Below, in pieces: positions 48,976 to 59,063 of a stretch of 64,000 nucleotides of DNA. Under the pieces are notes generated by a model. That model did no database searches. It was given only the letters and a program-made list of their open reading frames with translations, and had not been told where the DNA came from. The stretch's first letter is position 1. Each line of letters begins with the position of its first letter. This stretch comes from Batrachochytrium dendrobatidis JAM81 (taxonomy: Eukaryota > Chytridiomycota > Chytridiomycetes > Rhizophydiales). The position numbers were made by a program, and so were the translations under genes. Where the stretch lies: positions 62,001-126,000 of the forward strand of contig NW_006281118.1 in NCBI RefSeq assembly GCF_000203795.2, given 5' to 3'.

Positions 48976-51891
48976 ATGGAGTATCAAGTAGCCCATATCA
49001 ATGATCTGACTGATGGCCAAATGTAAGATTAGCCCATTATTACACCAAAGCTCTACTGCAGTCGGATGTATTTGGCACAAATGTGTGGTGTAATTAAGCG
49101 AGTGTGTTCAACTGTTGTAGGAAAGAGGTCCGTGTGGGCGAAATCGGCAAGGCTCTTTTATCAAAGGTTGATGGAAAATGTAAGTTTTGGTCCTTGGCAC
49201 AACTGTGGATAATCTTATTTTTGGAATTCAAATGCCATTTTCTCACAATGGGTTATTGCCATGCAATTATCATTGATGTTGGTTAGTCTATGCAACCTCT
49301 CATCTGTGTCCTCACTACAAGGCTCCACTTGTCAAGGGAACATTGTCGAGTGATGGTCGTGTGATGTGTCCATTTCACGGCGCTTGTTTCCGTGTTCAGA
49401 CTGGTGACATTGAAGATGCTCCTTCGATCGACAGTCTTGTTAGTTTCTCTGTATGTATGCATGCTGTATCTACTTGATGACTACTGAACTGGCTTTGATT
49501 CGTTCATTTGTGCCAAAGACTGTATTGTGCTTACAGGGTTGTGGATCTAGGTGACCGTGCGTAACGACCATGTCTATATTTCAACCACTACCGAAGGTAA
49601 CCAGCCATTGCATATTCAGCTTGTTGGAATATCTTATTACAGATTCTAACTCTTGCATTTGAATACAATTGAGCAATGCAGAAGTCAAAGCCGGTCGTCG
49701 TGGACCTGTTGTTGTGCACCACAAATCCTCGGCAAAAAAAGCTGTGATTGTTGGTGGAGGTGCTGGTGGTTTGCTCGCTGCAGAAACTCTTCGCGAGGTA
49801 AAAAAAATTTCATGATCAATTTCATTTCAGATAGTAGTGGCTAAATATGTTTAATAGGAAGGATTTGAAGGAAAGGTTATCATTCTTTCAAGAGAGTCTT
49901 ATCTTCCAATCGATAGGTAATGGCACAACGATTGTAGGATTTTGAATTTATTGCTGTTGGTTTAACGCATTCACTTGATTCTGTCCATTCCAAATATAGA
50001 CCCAAACTCAGCAAGGCTCTCAAGATCGATGCTTCCAAGATTGCCTTGCGTAATGCAGAGCACTTCAAGTCTATGGATATTGATATTCGTCTGAGCACTG
50101 CAAGTATCTCTTAGTTTCTGAGCGTATTTCAACCATAACAACTAACATGTATAATGCGATTATAGACTGTCAAATCGGTCGACACTCGAGGAAAAACTGT
50201 GACGCTCGATTCTGGCGTCTCTATTACCTACGACCATCTTGTCCTTGCCACAGGCGGAGATGTAGGACTTAATGTTTCTACATTTGTTATTTGATGCAAT
50301 TCCAAATGCCAACTTTGATGGATTGACAGTTTCTCCCATGTAAACTTTAGCCTCGCGTTCTTCCTATTGTTGGCAAAGAGCTTGGCAACGTGTTTGTCAT
50401 CCGAACTGTTGATGATGCCAATGCTATTGATGCGGGTCTGTCAGCCGTCAATTCTGCTGAAGGAAAGCCCAATGTTGTGATTGTTGGATCTAGCTTTATT
50501 GGAATGGAGTCTGCCAGTATTCTCGCCAAGCATGCTGTTGTGACTGTCATTGGCATGGAAAAGGTGTGTGCATATTGAAATCGCTGAGGCATGGCATGAA
50601 AATCTTTTGGGTGCTTATAGTTTTTCATTTATTGTTGATAGGTTCCATTTGAAAGAGTTCTTGGTGCTGATGTCGGCAAGGCTTTAAAAAGACTTAATGA
50701 TATCAATGGTATCAAGTTTGAACTTGAAGCTCTTGTCGATCGTTATGAGCCTTCTGGTACGCATTATAATTTTTTGGAAAATAACAGCACTTTATTACAC
50801 GATGCTGATAATACTTTGAACATTATTGTTTCTAGCTAAAAATCCTAAACAAGTTGGATTTGTTGTTCTCAAAAGTGGCAAAAAGATTCCTGCTGATGTT
50901 GTTGTTCTTGGTGCTGGTGTTTTCCCTCAGACTACTTATCTCAAGGAAAGTGGTATTGTGCTTGACAAGGACGGTGGTATTTCTGTCAATTCTGGAATGC
51001 AAGTTCCCGACGTGGAGAATGTATACGCTGTTGGTAAGCAAAGTCTTGAATTGCGATATTTGAATTTACCGACTAATGCATTGCTTTGGACTCCATCTAG
51101 GTGATATTGCCAGATATCCCTACCACATTACTGGTGAGAATGTGCGTATTGAGCACTGGAACGTTGCCCAAAATCAAGGCCGTGTAGCTGCACTCAATAT
51201 TATGGCCAAAGAGTCCAACAAATCTGAACTGACCCATATGAAGCAGGTATGCTGTTGTAAAAACAACTTTTAGAGTATAAATATCCGAAAATGCTTGGCA
51301 TTGACAAGCGTGCAATCCTATTTTTTAGATTCCATACTTTTGGACCGTGCAGTTTGGCAAGTCTGTTCGATATGCTGGATACGCCACATCATTTGACAAT
51401 GTCATTATACAAGGATCGATGGAATGCGATGAATCTGGTGGTGGTTTGAGTTTTGCTGCGTTTTACATGCGCAAAGGGCAATTGATTTCTGTTTGCAGTG
51501 TCGCCAAAGATCCAGTTGTATCTCATGTTAGCGAGCTTCTTCGTCTTGGCAAGGCTCCTACCGAAAAACAACTCAAGGACGGTTTGGATGTGCTATCTAT
51601 CAAGCTTAATTGTGCGACTCACTTGAATTAAAATACTGTTTTAAAGTTGAATTGATGAATTAACATTTTCTATATTTTTTTGATATTAACTACGGTACCA
51701 ATCACCACATTGATTTCTATATCACAGCTGATGAGAAGTTTAGTGTGCCTGAAAAAACTGCAACTGCAATTGCAACTCCAACCACATCACCACTCAACAT
51801 TTTTCTTATGATTGCAGCTGTATTTGCATTAGCTCTTGCAGCTGGAATTCCCATAGTTGATCATATTACAAAGAATGGCGGAAACCTTTAG
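48976..51891 (+). CDS. Rieske-domain AIF-like oxidoreductase (AIFM3 type)
   Basis: FAD/NAD(P)H-dependent oxidoreductase fused to a Rieske iron-sulfur domain, about 601 aa in 14 exons. Exons start at 48976, 49121, 49287, 49551, 49682, 49858, 50000, 50166, 50351, 50642, 50836, 51101, 51329 and 51728. Residues 1-105 are the Rieske domain with both ligand pairs, CPHYKAPL and CPFHGACF. Then come the FAD-binding AVIVGGGAGGLLAAETLREE, the NAD(P)-binding VVIVGSSFIGMESASIL, and the second FAD motif VENVYAVGDIARYP. A C-terminal domain follows. The last exon, joined through a GTGCGA donor, adds a membrane helix (LNIFLMIAAVFALALAAGIP) and a short tail, suggesting a tail-anchored protein. Without that join the protein stops at 51631. 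The intron after 50099 uses a GC donor (GCAAGT). Confidence 0.88.
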
Positions 51892-52072
51892 TGTATTTTT
51901 TAGTTTACAAATAAACTTGAAATGATATTCTGTTGCAGTAATTGAGTTGATTGGAACCCAATCTTTCATTCATACATGGCTGACACGCAATGTGCAAATA
52001 AAATTGAAACCAAAGTTGACTATCCCACCAACATCCATTGTATACAAGCGTGATAACATCAATATAGTTTAA

Positions 52073-53293
52073 ATGAATCAAGGCAATTCAAAACCGGCAC
52101 TGCAGATTATACGGCATGCGAATGTCTCAAACACATTGCGCTGGCAGGCCAAGGACAGGCTTTCTTACAAGACTGGTCCCCATGCAACCGTGTACCTCAT
52201 CAACGGCGACAGATACATTGGCAACTGGAAAGACAATAAACGGCACGGTAAATAGTCAAAATGTGTAATGTTCAAAATCAATACACATCGAATCTGACTC
52301 TTGACCCATCGACTTTCCATTCGTATGGCTCATCCAAACAGGAAAAGGCATGCATTTTTATAAAAAGTCGGGTAATGTATACGAAGGAGAATGGGAGAAC
52401 GACCAACGACAAGGGTTTGGTACACTTTCAGTTCCACTCGCCTCGACTGAATCGTCTGATCCCACCAAACCTAAACCTCCTCGCGCAAAGACTCCTCCAG
52501 TCGAGTCCGAGTCGATTTTCTCCAGTATCAACACATCGACAAAAAAAATAGATGATACGCTTGTTGAATTGAGAAAAGTGTATGCTGGTGCATGGGCAAA
52601 TGATTGTCGTCATGGTATTGGCACGTTTTTTTACGATCTGGGTGGGGTGTATGAAGGATCTTGGCAAAATGATATGCGCGAGGGATGGGGTAGAATGACC
52701 TATCCAGACGGATCAGTCTATGAGGGTGAATGGCATATGGAAAACCGACATGGTCAGGGGATTTTGTTGATGGGTGAGTCATATTTTTAAATGGTGTTCA
52801 GGAAATACATTGCCTTTGTATTGGCTTGACCATAAATAATACCGTGTTTTACAACTAACTCTAATGGTGCGATTTAGCAAATGGCGATAGATACGAAGGA
52901 ATGTGGCTTTCAAATGAAAAAGAAGGACCTGGCAAATTTGTATATCGCACGAAAAGACAAGTCTATGAAGGAGAGTGGACTAAAGGGATGCCAAAGTGTG
53001 GAATGCTCAAAGATTTGCCACCATTGCCTGGACAGAAAGATCGGCAATACGCCATCCCTCAGGTAAATTGCTGCTTGCTAAAACGTTAAACAAGCTTTCA
53101 AATGGTTTCAGCCATGTGGTGTTCAATCATTGTAATTGATTCGAGTGATTAACAATTTTCAAAATACTATATTGTGCATTGTTACTATGGGTCATTCATT
53201 TAGATCATGCTAAGTGATCCAATGGAAATTCTTGACAAGGAGAGGCAGCAAATCTACGAGGAACGTATCCAACGTATGATGGGTGGCAATTGA
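52073..53293 (+). CDS. MORN3: MORN repeat-containing protein 3 (MORN3)
   Basis: Membrane-occupation-and-recognition-nexus repeat protein, about 293 aa in four exons: 52073-52247, 52342-52773, 52878-53062, 53204-53293. At least six MORN repeats are visible: YIGNWKDNKRHGKG, YEGEWENDQRQGFG, YAGAWANDCRHGIG, YEGSWQNDMREGWG, YEGEWHMENRHGQG and YEGMWLSNEKEGPG. The N-terminus (WQAKDRLSYKTGPHATVYLINGD) and the end after the repeats (KCGMLKDLPPLPG, ILDKERQQIYEER) match MORN3 rather than other MORN proteins. MORN3 is linked to sperm and flagella in animals, so this supports a flagellated organism. An Ala/Pro/Ser-rich insertion interrupts repeats 2 and 3. Confidence 0.85.
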
Positions 53294-53422
53294 TCAAATA
53301 TCCTACTGTTCAACTTTTTGTATTTTAACAGTTTACAAGGCAATATGATTTCGAGTTATTAGAATCAAATATATCTGGTATTTTACATGAACATGCATAA
53401 TTACCTGTTTGATAAATACAAG

Positions 53423-53454
53423 TGTTTTATTACGTGAATACAGCTGTAAATCAG
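53423..53454. mobile_element. solitary terminal motif of the MITE-like family
   Basis: ATTACGTGAATACAGCTGTAAA lacks a visible partner to its left within 300 bp. It lies just before duplication copy 2 and may be a remnant end. Confidence 0.35.
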
Positions 53455-53828
53455 ATTGACTGGATATACAGTCTCAAACCATTGACTGATTTTTGTAAAT
53501 GTAAAATTGAATTCAACCAGAATTGTCGTATTACTGTGGTGTCGAGTTTAAATCTATAGCGTGATTTGAATCCCGAGTATTGCAAAACCCATGCATTACA
53601 CATTTGTGCATCTCATGGCATGTTAACCCACAATTAGTATACATATTCGTGTAAACATCATACCGCTTATCTGGTTTATATATACACTGAAAGTTTAATT
53701 CAAAATTGTATATGCTAATCCAAAACACGCAACGCATGACAAATCAGGTCTATAACCAGTTGTCATGCCATTTCGATCAGCTAGTATACAGTTGGATGTC
53801 AAGCATACAGTTGTATTGACCATAATAC

Positions 53829-54312
53829 AACTGTATTCACGTAAAATGAAACACTCATCAGTGTCAAAATACATGTTGCACAATAAGATTGACACCAGTC
53901 AAACATGGCACTGAGCGTTTATGATTGTGGCATTTGGACTTGTTAGCAAAGTTTGGTATTGTTGGTTTGTGCTGATTCGTGTACAAAAATACAGATCAAT
54001 TGTTCATATTCCTATTTCAATACATTCCACATCTCTGACATGTTTTTAATCGCCGACATTTTTTGATATCCAAGATTTAAAGTGAACATTGAGTGATTGC
54101 ATGCAGATGGTTGCATTACTGACATGGTTTTTAAAGTAGAACAGTAGAACAGTAGAACGTATCTGATATCAAGATACAACCGAGTTTCTATAGAAAAAAG
54201 GAATCGATTTGCAGCAGGAAAACAACGAGTATTTAACAAATGGTTATTGCGGAGTAAAACAGAGACATTGATCACGATATACAGAGGTTGATTATACGTG
54301 AATACGGCAGTA
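53829..54312. mobile_element. MITE-like unit inside duplication copy 2
   Basis: Counterpart of 36112-36597, with the same inverted terminal motifs and the internal AGATTGACACCAGTCAAAC segment at 53886. Confidence 0.55.
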
Positions 54313-54376
54313 ACAGAGTGCAAGAACAAGTTGATTATCAAGGTATGTTCTGGATGGAGTGCAAAAAAGCAAAAAG

Positions 54377-54458
54377 TGAACGGAGTGGGATTCGAACCCA
54401 CGCCTCCGGAGAGACCACGGCCTTAACGTGGCGCCTTAGACCGCTCGGCCATCCGTCC
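54377..54458 (-). tRNA. tRNA-Leu (anticodon AAG), third copy
   Basis: Same 82-nt gene as at 8799-8880 and 36662-36743. All arms are intact and the same T-rich trailer follows. It is part of duplication copy 2. Confidence 0.95.
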
Positions 54459-54689
54459 TATGTGTTGTTGGAATGGATGTTAGTATATGATACTATATAG
54501 TGTGATAAGTATATGTTGGCATTGAGAGTATAAAACGAATGGCATCATGCTTGCTATCCAAGTGAACAAGTGTATGAATGATTTGAATGATAGTTGAGCA
54601 ATTCAAGTTGTAATATTGACAAATCAAATACAATTTCAGAATCTTGAAAATTTTCTTTTATTTATTTGGAACTTTGCCATTGATCAACA

Positions 54690-55319
54690 ATGATATTTAC
54701 AGCTGGAACAAAGATATGGCGACAATCTACTAGTACTGTGAACTGGTTTTCCACCACTTCCGTACCACACTATCCACGAGCACCACGCAAGCAATCTCCC
54801 AACGTTACACCTCGTTTCCCATTGAAGGAGCAGCTATCAACACCCGTTCCAATTAAAGCGGTATTCCCAAAACCACAAGCCTACAAGTATGGTCCAGGAA
54901 TGAAACCCACACCGTTTCCACCCAATACCCCAAAACGACATCATACAGACGTTGAGTCTGGGATCCCATTGCCAACAACATTTGCTCCAGGTGAAACTGC
55001 CAAATCCATTCGTACTCGTCCGACTCGACCAGAACGAAAACTCACTCAAGAGGAATACCCGTTTCCATACCGATACTTTGAGATCACTTTAAGAAGAGGA
55101 GTGATTGGTCTTCCGAAAACAACAAGAGATATTGTCAAATGTCTTGGATTACATACTCGTTATCAGGTTGTATGGAGACTCGTTGGACCGCGAAGTGCAG
55201 GTCAGATTCTCAAGGTCAAGGAGTTGGTTAATGTAAGATTGACCAATGAAATCCCTAAGCGAGTTGCCTTGCCCAAAGGATATACTAAACAAGGCAGCTT
55301 GTTAAGTACTTGGCTGTGA
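54690..55319 (+). CDS. mitochondrial ribosomal protein uL30m
   Basis: Large-subunit mitoribosomal protein of the uL30 (bacterial L30, yeast Mrpl33) family. Single exon, 209 aa. The first 25 residues are a plausible targeting sequence (AGTKIWRQSTSTVNWFSTTS). A Pro-rich linker of about 100 residues follows. The uL30 fold starts near YFEITLRRGVIGLPKTTRDI, continues VKCLGLHTRYQVVWRLVGPR, and closes with QILKVKELVNVRL. The short C-terminal tail is usual for the mitochondrial version. Its promoter region is the end of the duplicated segment. Confidence 0.85.
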   Translation: MIFTAGTKIWRQSTSTVNWFSTTSVPHYPRAPRKQSPNVTPRFPLKEQLSTPVPIKAVFPKPQAYKYGPGMKPTPFPPNTPKRHHTDVESGIPLPTTFAPGETAKSIRTRPTRPERKLTQEEYPFPYRYFEITLRRGVIGLPKTTRDIVKCLGLHTRYQVVWRLVGPRSAGQILKVKELVNVRLTNEIPKRVALPKGYTKQGSLLSTWL

Positions 55320-55591
55320 TGATTTGAACCGACAGGTGCTACAATGTGTTATATTTATCTGCAGATGGTGATCCAACCCAGATGCTTGATTGGGTCAAGT
55401 ATCTAGACGAGTTGCATATCAAATCTAATGTCTTGGTGCATTCATTCACCTCCCAATGGTATAGATATTGAAATGATAACGAGATGTGATAAAATATATT
55501 CAAAATTTAATGGTGTCCAAAATAAGATTAGAAAGTAAGGGAATATGAGGGGGTAAGAACGAAACTATAGCCAAACAGTTCAAAGTACAAA

Positions 55592-56566
55592 TCAGGTTTG
55601 AAGCTCATCCAGATCCATACTGCCACAAAAGGGAAAGAAACTTGCAAGATATCGCATACAACGATGGAAATAGCACCGACAACTGTACATTGGACCACGA
55701 AGCTTTCGCTCCAGTCGATGCAACTCTAACCGTTTTGCCCAATCGTCATATGTAAACGATTCGTTATATACACTGAATGAGACCCGTTTAGATATTCTAC
55801 GCTGGGGACTAGTAGAAGATGATCTGTGGTGACTAGTGAATGGGTCAAGAATATTGTGGCTTGGTGTATTTGAAAGATTGTATTGATTTAACAAGTCATC
55901 TTGGTCTAGATTAATGTAGGTAGATTCGACTGAAGGTCGTTGATCCCAGTACTTGGGCAGATCAGTACTTGTATAATAGTGAAGAGGAAGTATAGACGAC
56001 TGCTGGATAGGAATACTTGAAGAGTGTGATGTGGCAGTAGTAGTAATATCGCACAAAGGAGTATCTGATGTAAGCAACAATAACTGTTGTTCAGCAAATG
56101 CATCACATTGTGATTGAGCATTGTTCCTGGTATCAGAGAGACTGATGGTGGATGTTCGAGGAGTGACGTCACAGGAGTATTCAGTACGACTTTCAGCAGT
56201 GGAAGCAGGACGGAATGCAAGATGGTCGCACACATCCTGAAATGGGTTGATTAAGTCTGTAGATGGCTGCTGGTGGCTTACAAAATTAGTAGCCGCTAGC
56301 AATAAGGGCCGACACTCGTCATCCTCAATATCGCTCTCCAACACAGACACATCTACAGCATGACTAGACAGAGCATCTGAACACAGAATGTTCTCATTGA
56401 CATTTGCCATGTCTATTGTAGTGTCTGCAGTATGAATGGCATTAGTGGCTTCGTGCTCATCCGAGGCAGTAGAATCCAGTGACATCCAGGAAGAAGCAGT
56501 GTATGATTCTGACTGAAACAGATTACAAGCAGTCAGAAACATATGAAGCGGTTCGGCAAGTGACAT
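55592..56566 (-). CDS. unrecognised Ser/Thr-rich protein with Cys-rich hydrophobic C-terminus
   Basis: Single-exon frame of 324 aa that I do not recognise. The first 240 residues are Ser/Thr/Asp-rich and probably disordered. The C-terminal 80 residues look conserved: a basic RISKRVSFSVYNESFTYDDWAKRLELHRLERKL-type stretch followed by YSCRCYFHRCMRYLASFFPFCG, which may be a membrane-associated or palmitoylated segment. It shares a 128-bp upstream region with the divergent PDAP1 gene. The uninterrupted frame and matching gene density make it likely to be real. Confidence 0.55.
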   Translation of the reverse strand: MSLAEPLHMFLTACNLFQSESYTASSWMSLDSTASDEHEATNAIHTADTTIDMANVNENILCSDALSSHAVDVSVLESDIEDDECRPLLLAATNFVSHQQPSTDLINPFQDVCDHLAFRPASTAESRTEYSCDVTPRTSTISLSDTRNNAQSQCDAFAEQQLLLLTSDTPLCDITTTATSHSSSIPIQQSSILPLHYYTSTDLPKYWDQRPSVESTYINLDQDDLLNQYNLSNTPSHNILDPFTSHHRSSSTSPQRRISKRVSFSVYNESFTYDDWAKRLELHRLERKLRGPMYSCRCYFHRCMRYLASFFPFCGSMDLDELQT

Positions 56567-56694
56567 TCCAGTTGGTGTTATGGCAAGTCTCGTTGGTCAT
56601 CGTCAAGACTTGTTTCGTGGATGCATTTGCACGTGATGTAATGACAGAATTTTGATTTGATTTTCATTATTGGACTCACTTGACAGTTCTTGTG

Positions 56695-57588
56695 ATGGTT
56701 GTTGGAGGTCGAGGAAAGAAACTCAACAAAGTCAAGCGAGGCGGTGGAAAGTCGTTTTCTGCTGGAAGGGGCGAAGATGTTGGAGATTCCATGTGGAACA
56801 AGGTAGTGTTCAAGACTGAATTCATGTGTTTTGACCATGTCATGCTGTTGGTCAGTGCATGCATTCAGTACTGATTTTGTTGCATTTATATTTGTCTGGA
56901 ACAGCCTAGAGATATGCCTTCTAGTGACTCTGAATCCAGTTCTGGTGATGAAGATAGCGACGATAATGCTGCTTCCAGCCAACCTGAAGGACTTTTTGCT
57001 CGTCCAATCAAGCCATTAGTTATTGGTGGAAACGACGATAGTGAACCTCCTCCTCCAATGGAGATTGCTAATCCAAACAGATCTGGTGGTGCAAGGCCCT
57101 CCAAAAAAACTACTGCAGCAAAGCCATCTGCCAAATTAGATGAGAGCGAGGAGTCTGAGGATGAACCTGAACAGGCCCCTACTTTGAGCAGGAGAGAACG
57201 GTAATTTACATTGATGCAACTGCCATTCAGTTTTCGAGTTCGTACTGATTGTTCTTGTGCTACCAGTGAGACAATTGAAAAAGAGCGTGCAAAGGCACAT
57301 TACTTCAAGTTGCAACAGGAAGGAAAGACGGATCAGGCACGAGCAGATCTTGCTCGTCTTGCATTGATCCGTAAGCAACGAGAGCTTGCAGCTCAGAAAC
57401 GTGGAGAAGCTACTGGTGGGTTTACTGCATCATAGCTTAAAATCTGTTTCTAACGAGCTTTTGTAATTTGGGCTAATATGTAAATGTTGGAATCTTGTTC
57501 AATGCCATGATTTTTAGCCACTACTAAAAAGGAAGAATCTCTTAATGCGGGAAAGGCTTTGTTAACCAAAACACTTGGCAAAAAATAG
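56695..57588 (+). CDS. 28-kDa heat- and acid-stable phosphoprotein (PDAP1) family
   Basis: PDAP1/HASPP28-family protein, about 207 aa in four exons: 56695-56802, 56905-57200, 57267-57415, 57518-57588. The N-terminus [20 protein letters not shown] is basic. The middle is acidic and Ser-rich with likely CK2 sites ([13 protein letters not shown]). The diagnostic C-terminal block is [20 protein letters not shown], then [21 protein letters not shown]. Family function is poorly defined; animal members are reported as PDGF-A-associated phosphoproteins. The start gives the normal N-terminus of the family. Confidence 0.88.
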
Positions 57589-57654
57589 TCTAGCATCAAC
57601 CTAACAATTACATAGTATACGAATTTCAAGATCTTAAAATGTACTTTGTCTTTT

Positions 57655-58052
57655 CAGCCGTATTCACGTAAAATGGACCACTTCTGTATCATCTTGCAGC
57701 AATTACCTCTATTTTGCTTTGGGATAAACACTAGTTGAATATTCCTTGCAATTTCCTATTAGAAATAGGTATTTTTCAATAAACACAATGTTCACCATAT
57801 GATGCTCACAAATCAAGCTGCACTTTTGAAATGATTATCCTCGTTTGATGTAACCATATTTTGTAGCCTAAAAACTCACATTTGCGTCCTGGTTCAAGAC
57901 AGCATTTCAGGAATAAATGTTTCCATGCCAGTTACCAGAACAGTCGACTAAAGAGTTTACAAAAATATTGTCCAGTAAATTTGACAAATGATTTTACAAG
58001 ATTGTCTATTATACTTTGACTCTTAGTGTTCCATTCTGCGTGAATACAGCAC
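57655..58052. mobile_element. MITE-like element with terminal inverted repeats (about 396 bp)
   Basis: The left end GCCGTATTCACGTAAAATGG (57657) and right end CCATTCTGCGTGAATACAGC (to 58050) are inverted repeats of each other. The interior has no coding frame. Its right end is about 9 bp from the ATG of the SVIP-like gene, so any transcript of that gene must start in or very near the element. Confidence 0.65.
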
Positions 58053-58060
58053 GATTGACC

Positions 58061-58481
58061 ATGGGAATATGTGCAAGTAAGGAAGAGACTAGCAGTCCAA
58101 CCAACTTATTTACTAGTAGTTCTCAACCAACATCCAACACTGCAGCAACAAGGGAAGAACGTTTGGCTGCTGCAGAAGCTAGACAGCAGGTGAATCAATG
58201 ATTTGATACTTGGCATAGTTGATTCTCAAGTATGTTGCTTACAATCGTTTGGACTGTTTTTGGTTAGGCTAATGTGAATAGAGGGGTTCAAAGTACTGGC
58301 GGTGCACTTTCAAAGAAACTGCAGCAACAGAACTCTATTGCACCTGGTCGGATCCCTATAAACCAAAACATTCACGATGATAGTAATCTGCAGGTAAATG
58401 GTATCAAACATGTATTATGATGGGCATGATAGCAGTACTGATTATTTCATAATTGACATTTGACAGTGGCGGGCAGATTGA
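58061..58481 (+). CDS. small VCP-interacting protein (SVIP)-like, N-myristoylation signal
   Basis: Small protein of 89 aa in three exons: 58061-58189, 58268-58393, 58467-58481. It begins MGICASKEE, a good N-myristoylation site with an adjacent Cys. The Ala/Arg/Glu-rich helix REERLAAAEARQQ resembles the VCP-interacting motif of SVIP. A following basic helix and Gln-rich segment lead to a 15-nt last exon encoding Trp-Arg-Ala-Asp. Animal SVIP similarly ends in a Leu-Arg-Trp peptide. SVIP inhibits ER-associated degradation through p97/VCP. If the last splice is wrong, the frame would instead end seven residues into the intron. The assignment rests on overall layout, not on long similarity. Confidence 0.6.
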
Positions 58482-58514
58482 TGGTCAATGCCATGTCTTT
58501 TGTCATCAGTCGTA

Positions 58515-58960
58515 ATAATTGTATCTTCGTAAAATGGAACACTTTTCTGTCTTGTAGTAACTGTCTTTTTGGAATAAGCAATAGTCAAATATCGTTATGC
58601 ATTCTTGATCAACACTGACTGCACTGCTTTAATAAACACAACGTCCATCATAATACAATCAGATTATAGTTTTGAACTGGAAGTGTCCTTTTTGGTATAG
58701 CCATATATTGTACCATCACCAAGGTTGAAACCAGATTCGACCGTTTTGATGTTGTCAAACTTGGGTACGCTCGCGTTCTAGTTCAAAGTAATGATCGCAT
58801 GTCTTGGAAATGCAGCTGTTGTTTGCATGCCAATCATCAGAAGACTAGTCAACTAAACAGTTCAAAAACAATATTATCCAGTAAATCTGGTGGGGATTAT
58901 CATTTCATGGACTGGCTGTTTATTACGCCTTGACTCTTTGGTTGCATGCTCTTTACTCTG
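58515..58960. mobile_element. degenerate MITE-like element
   Basis: The left end reads ATTGTATCTTCGTAAAATGG (one base off the family core in each half). Interior phrases such as CACAACGTCCATCATA and ATTATCCAGTAAATCTGG parallel those in 57655-58052 and 62410-62650. The right terminal motif is not recognisable. It occupies most of the space between the SVIP-like gene and DRC3. Confidence 0.4.
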
Positions 58961-59063
58961 CTAGCAAACGCGTCAGTTATACTTGACCCGATTCAACTCG
59001 ACTATTTACACTTGCATACAATTCTATTCTTTAAACCTCCATCATCAATAATCACTGTAAATA

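Larger units (their letters stand above)
53505..54640 (+). repeat. 1.14-kb segmental duplication, copy 2
   Basis: Near-identical to 35788-36925 in the same orientation, 17.7 kb away, including the tRNA-Leu gene and the MITE-like unit. The right junction (TTTCAGA shared, then divergence) lies only 49 bp before the uL30m start codon. The duplicated DNA therefore forms almost the entire upstream region of that gene. Confidence 0.92.
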
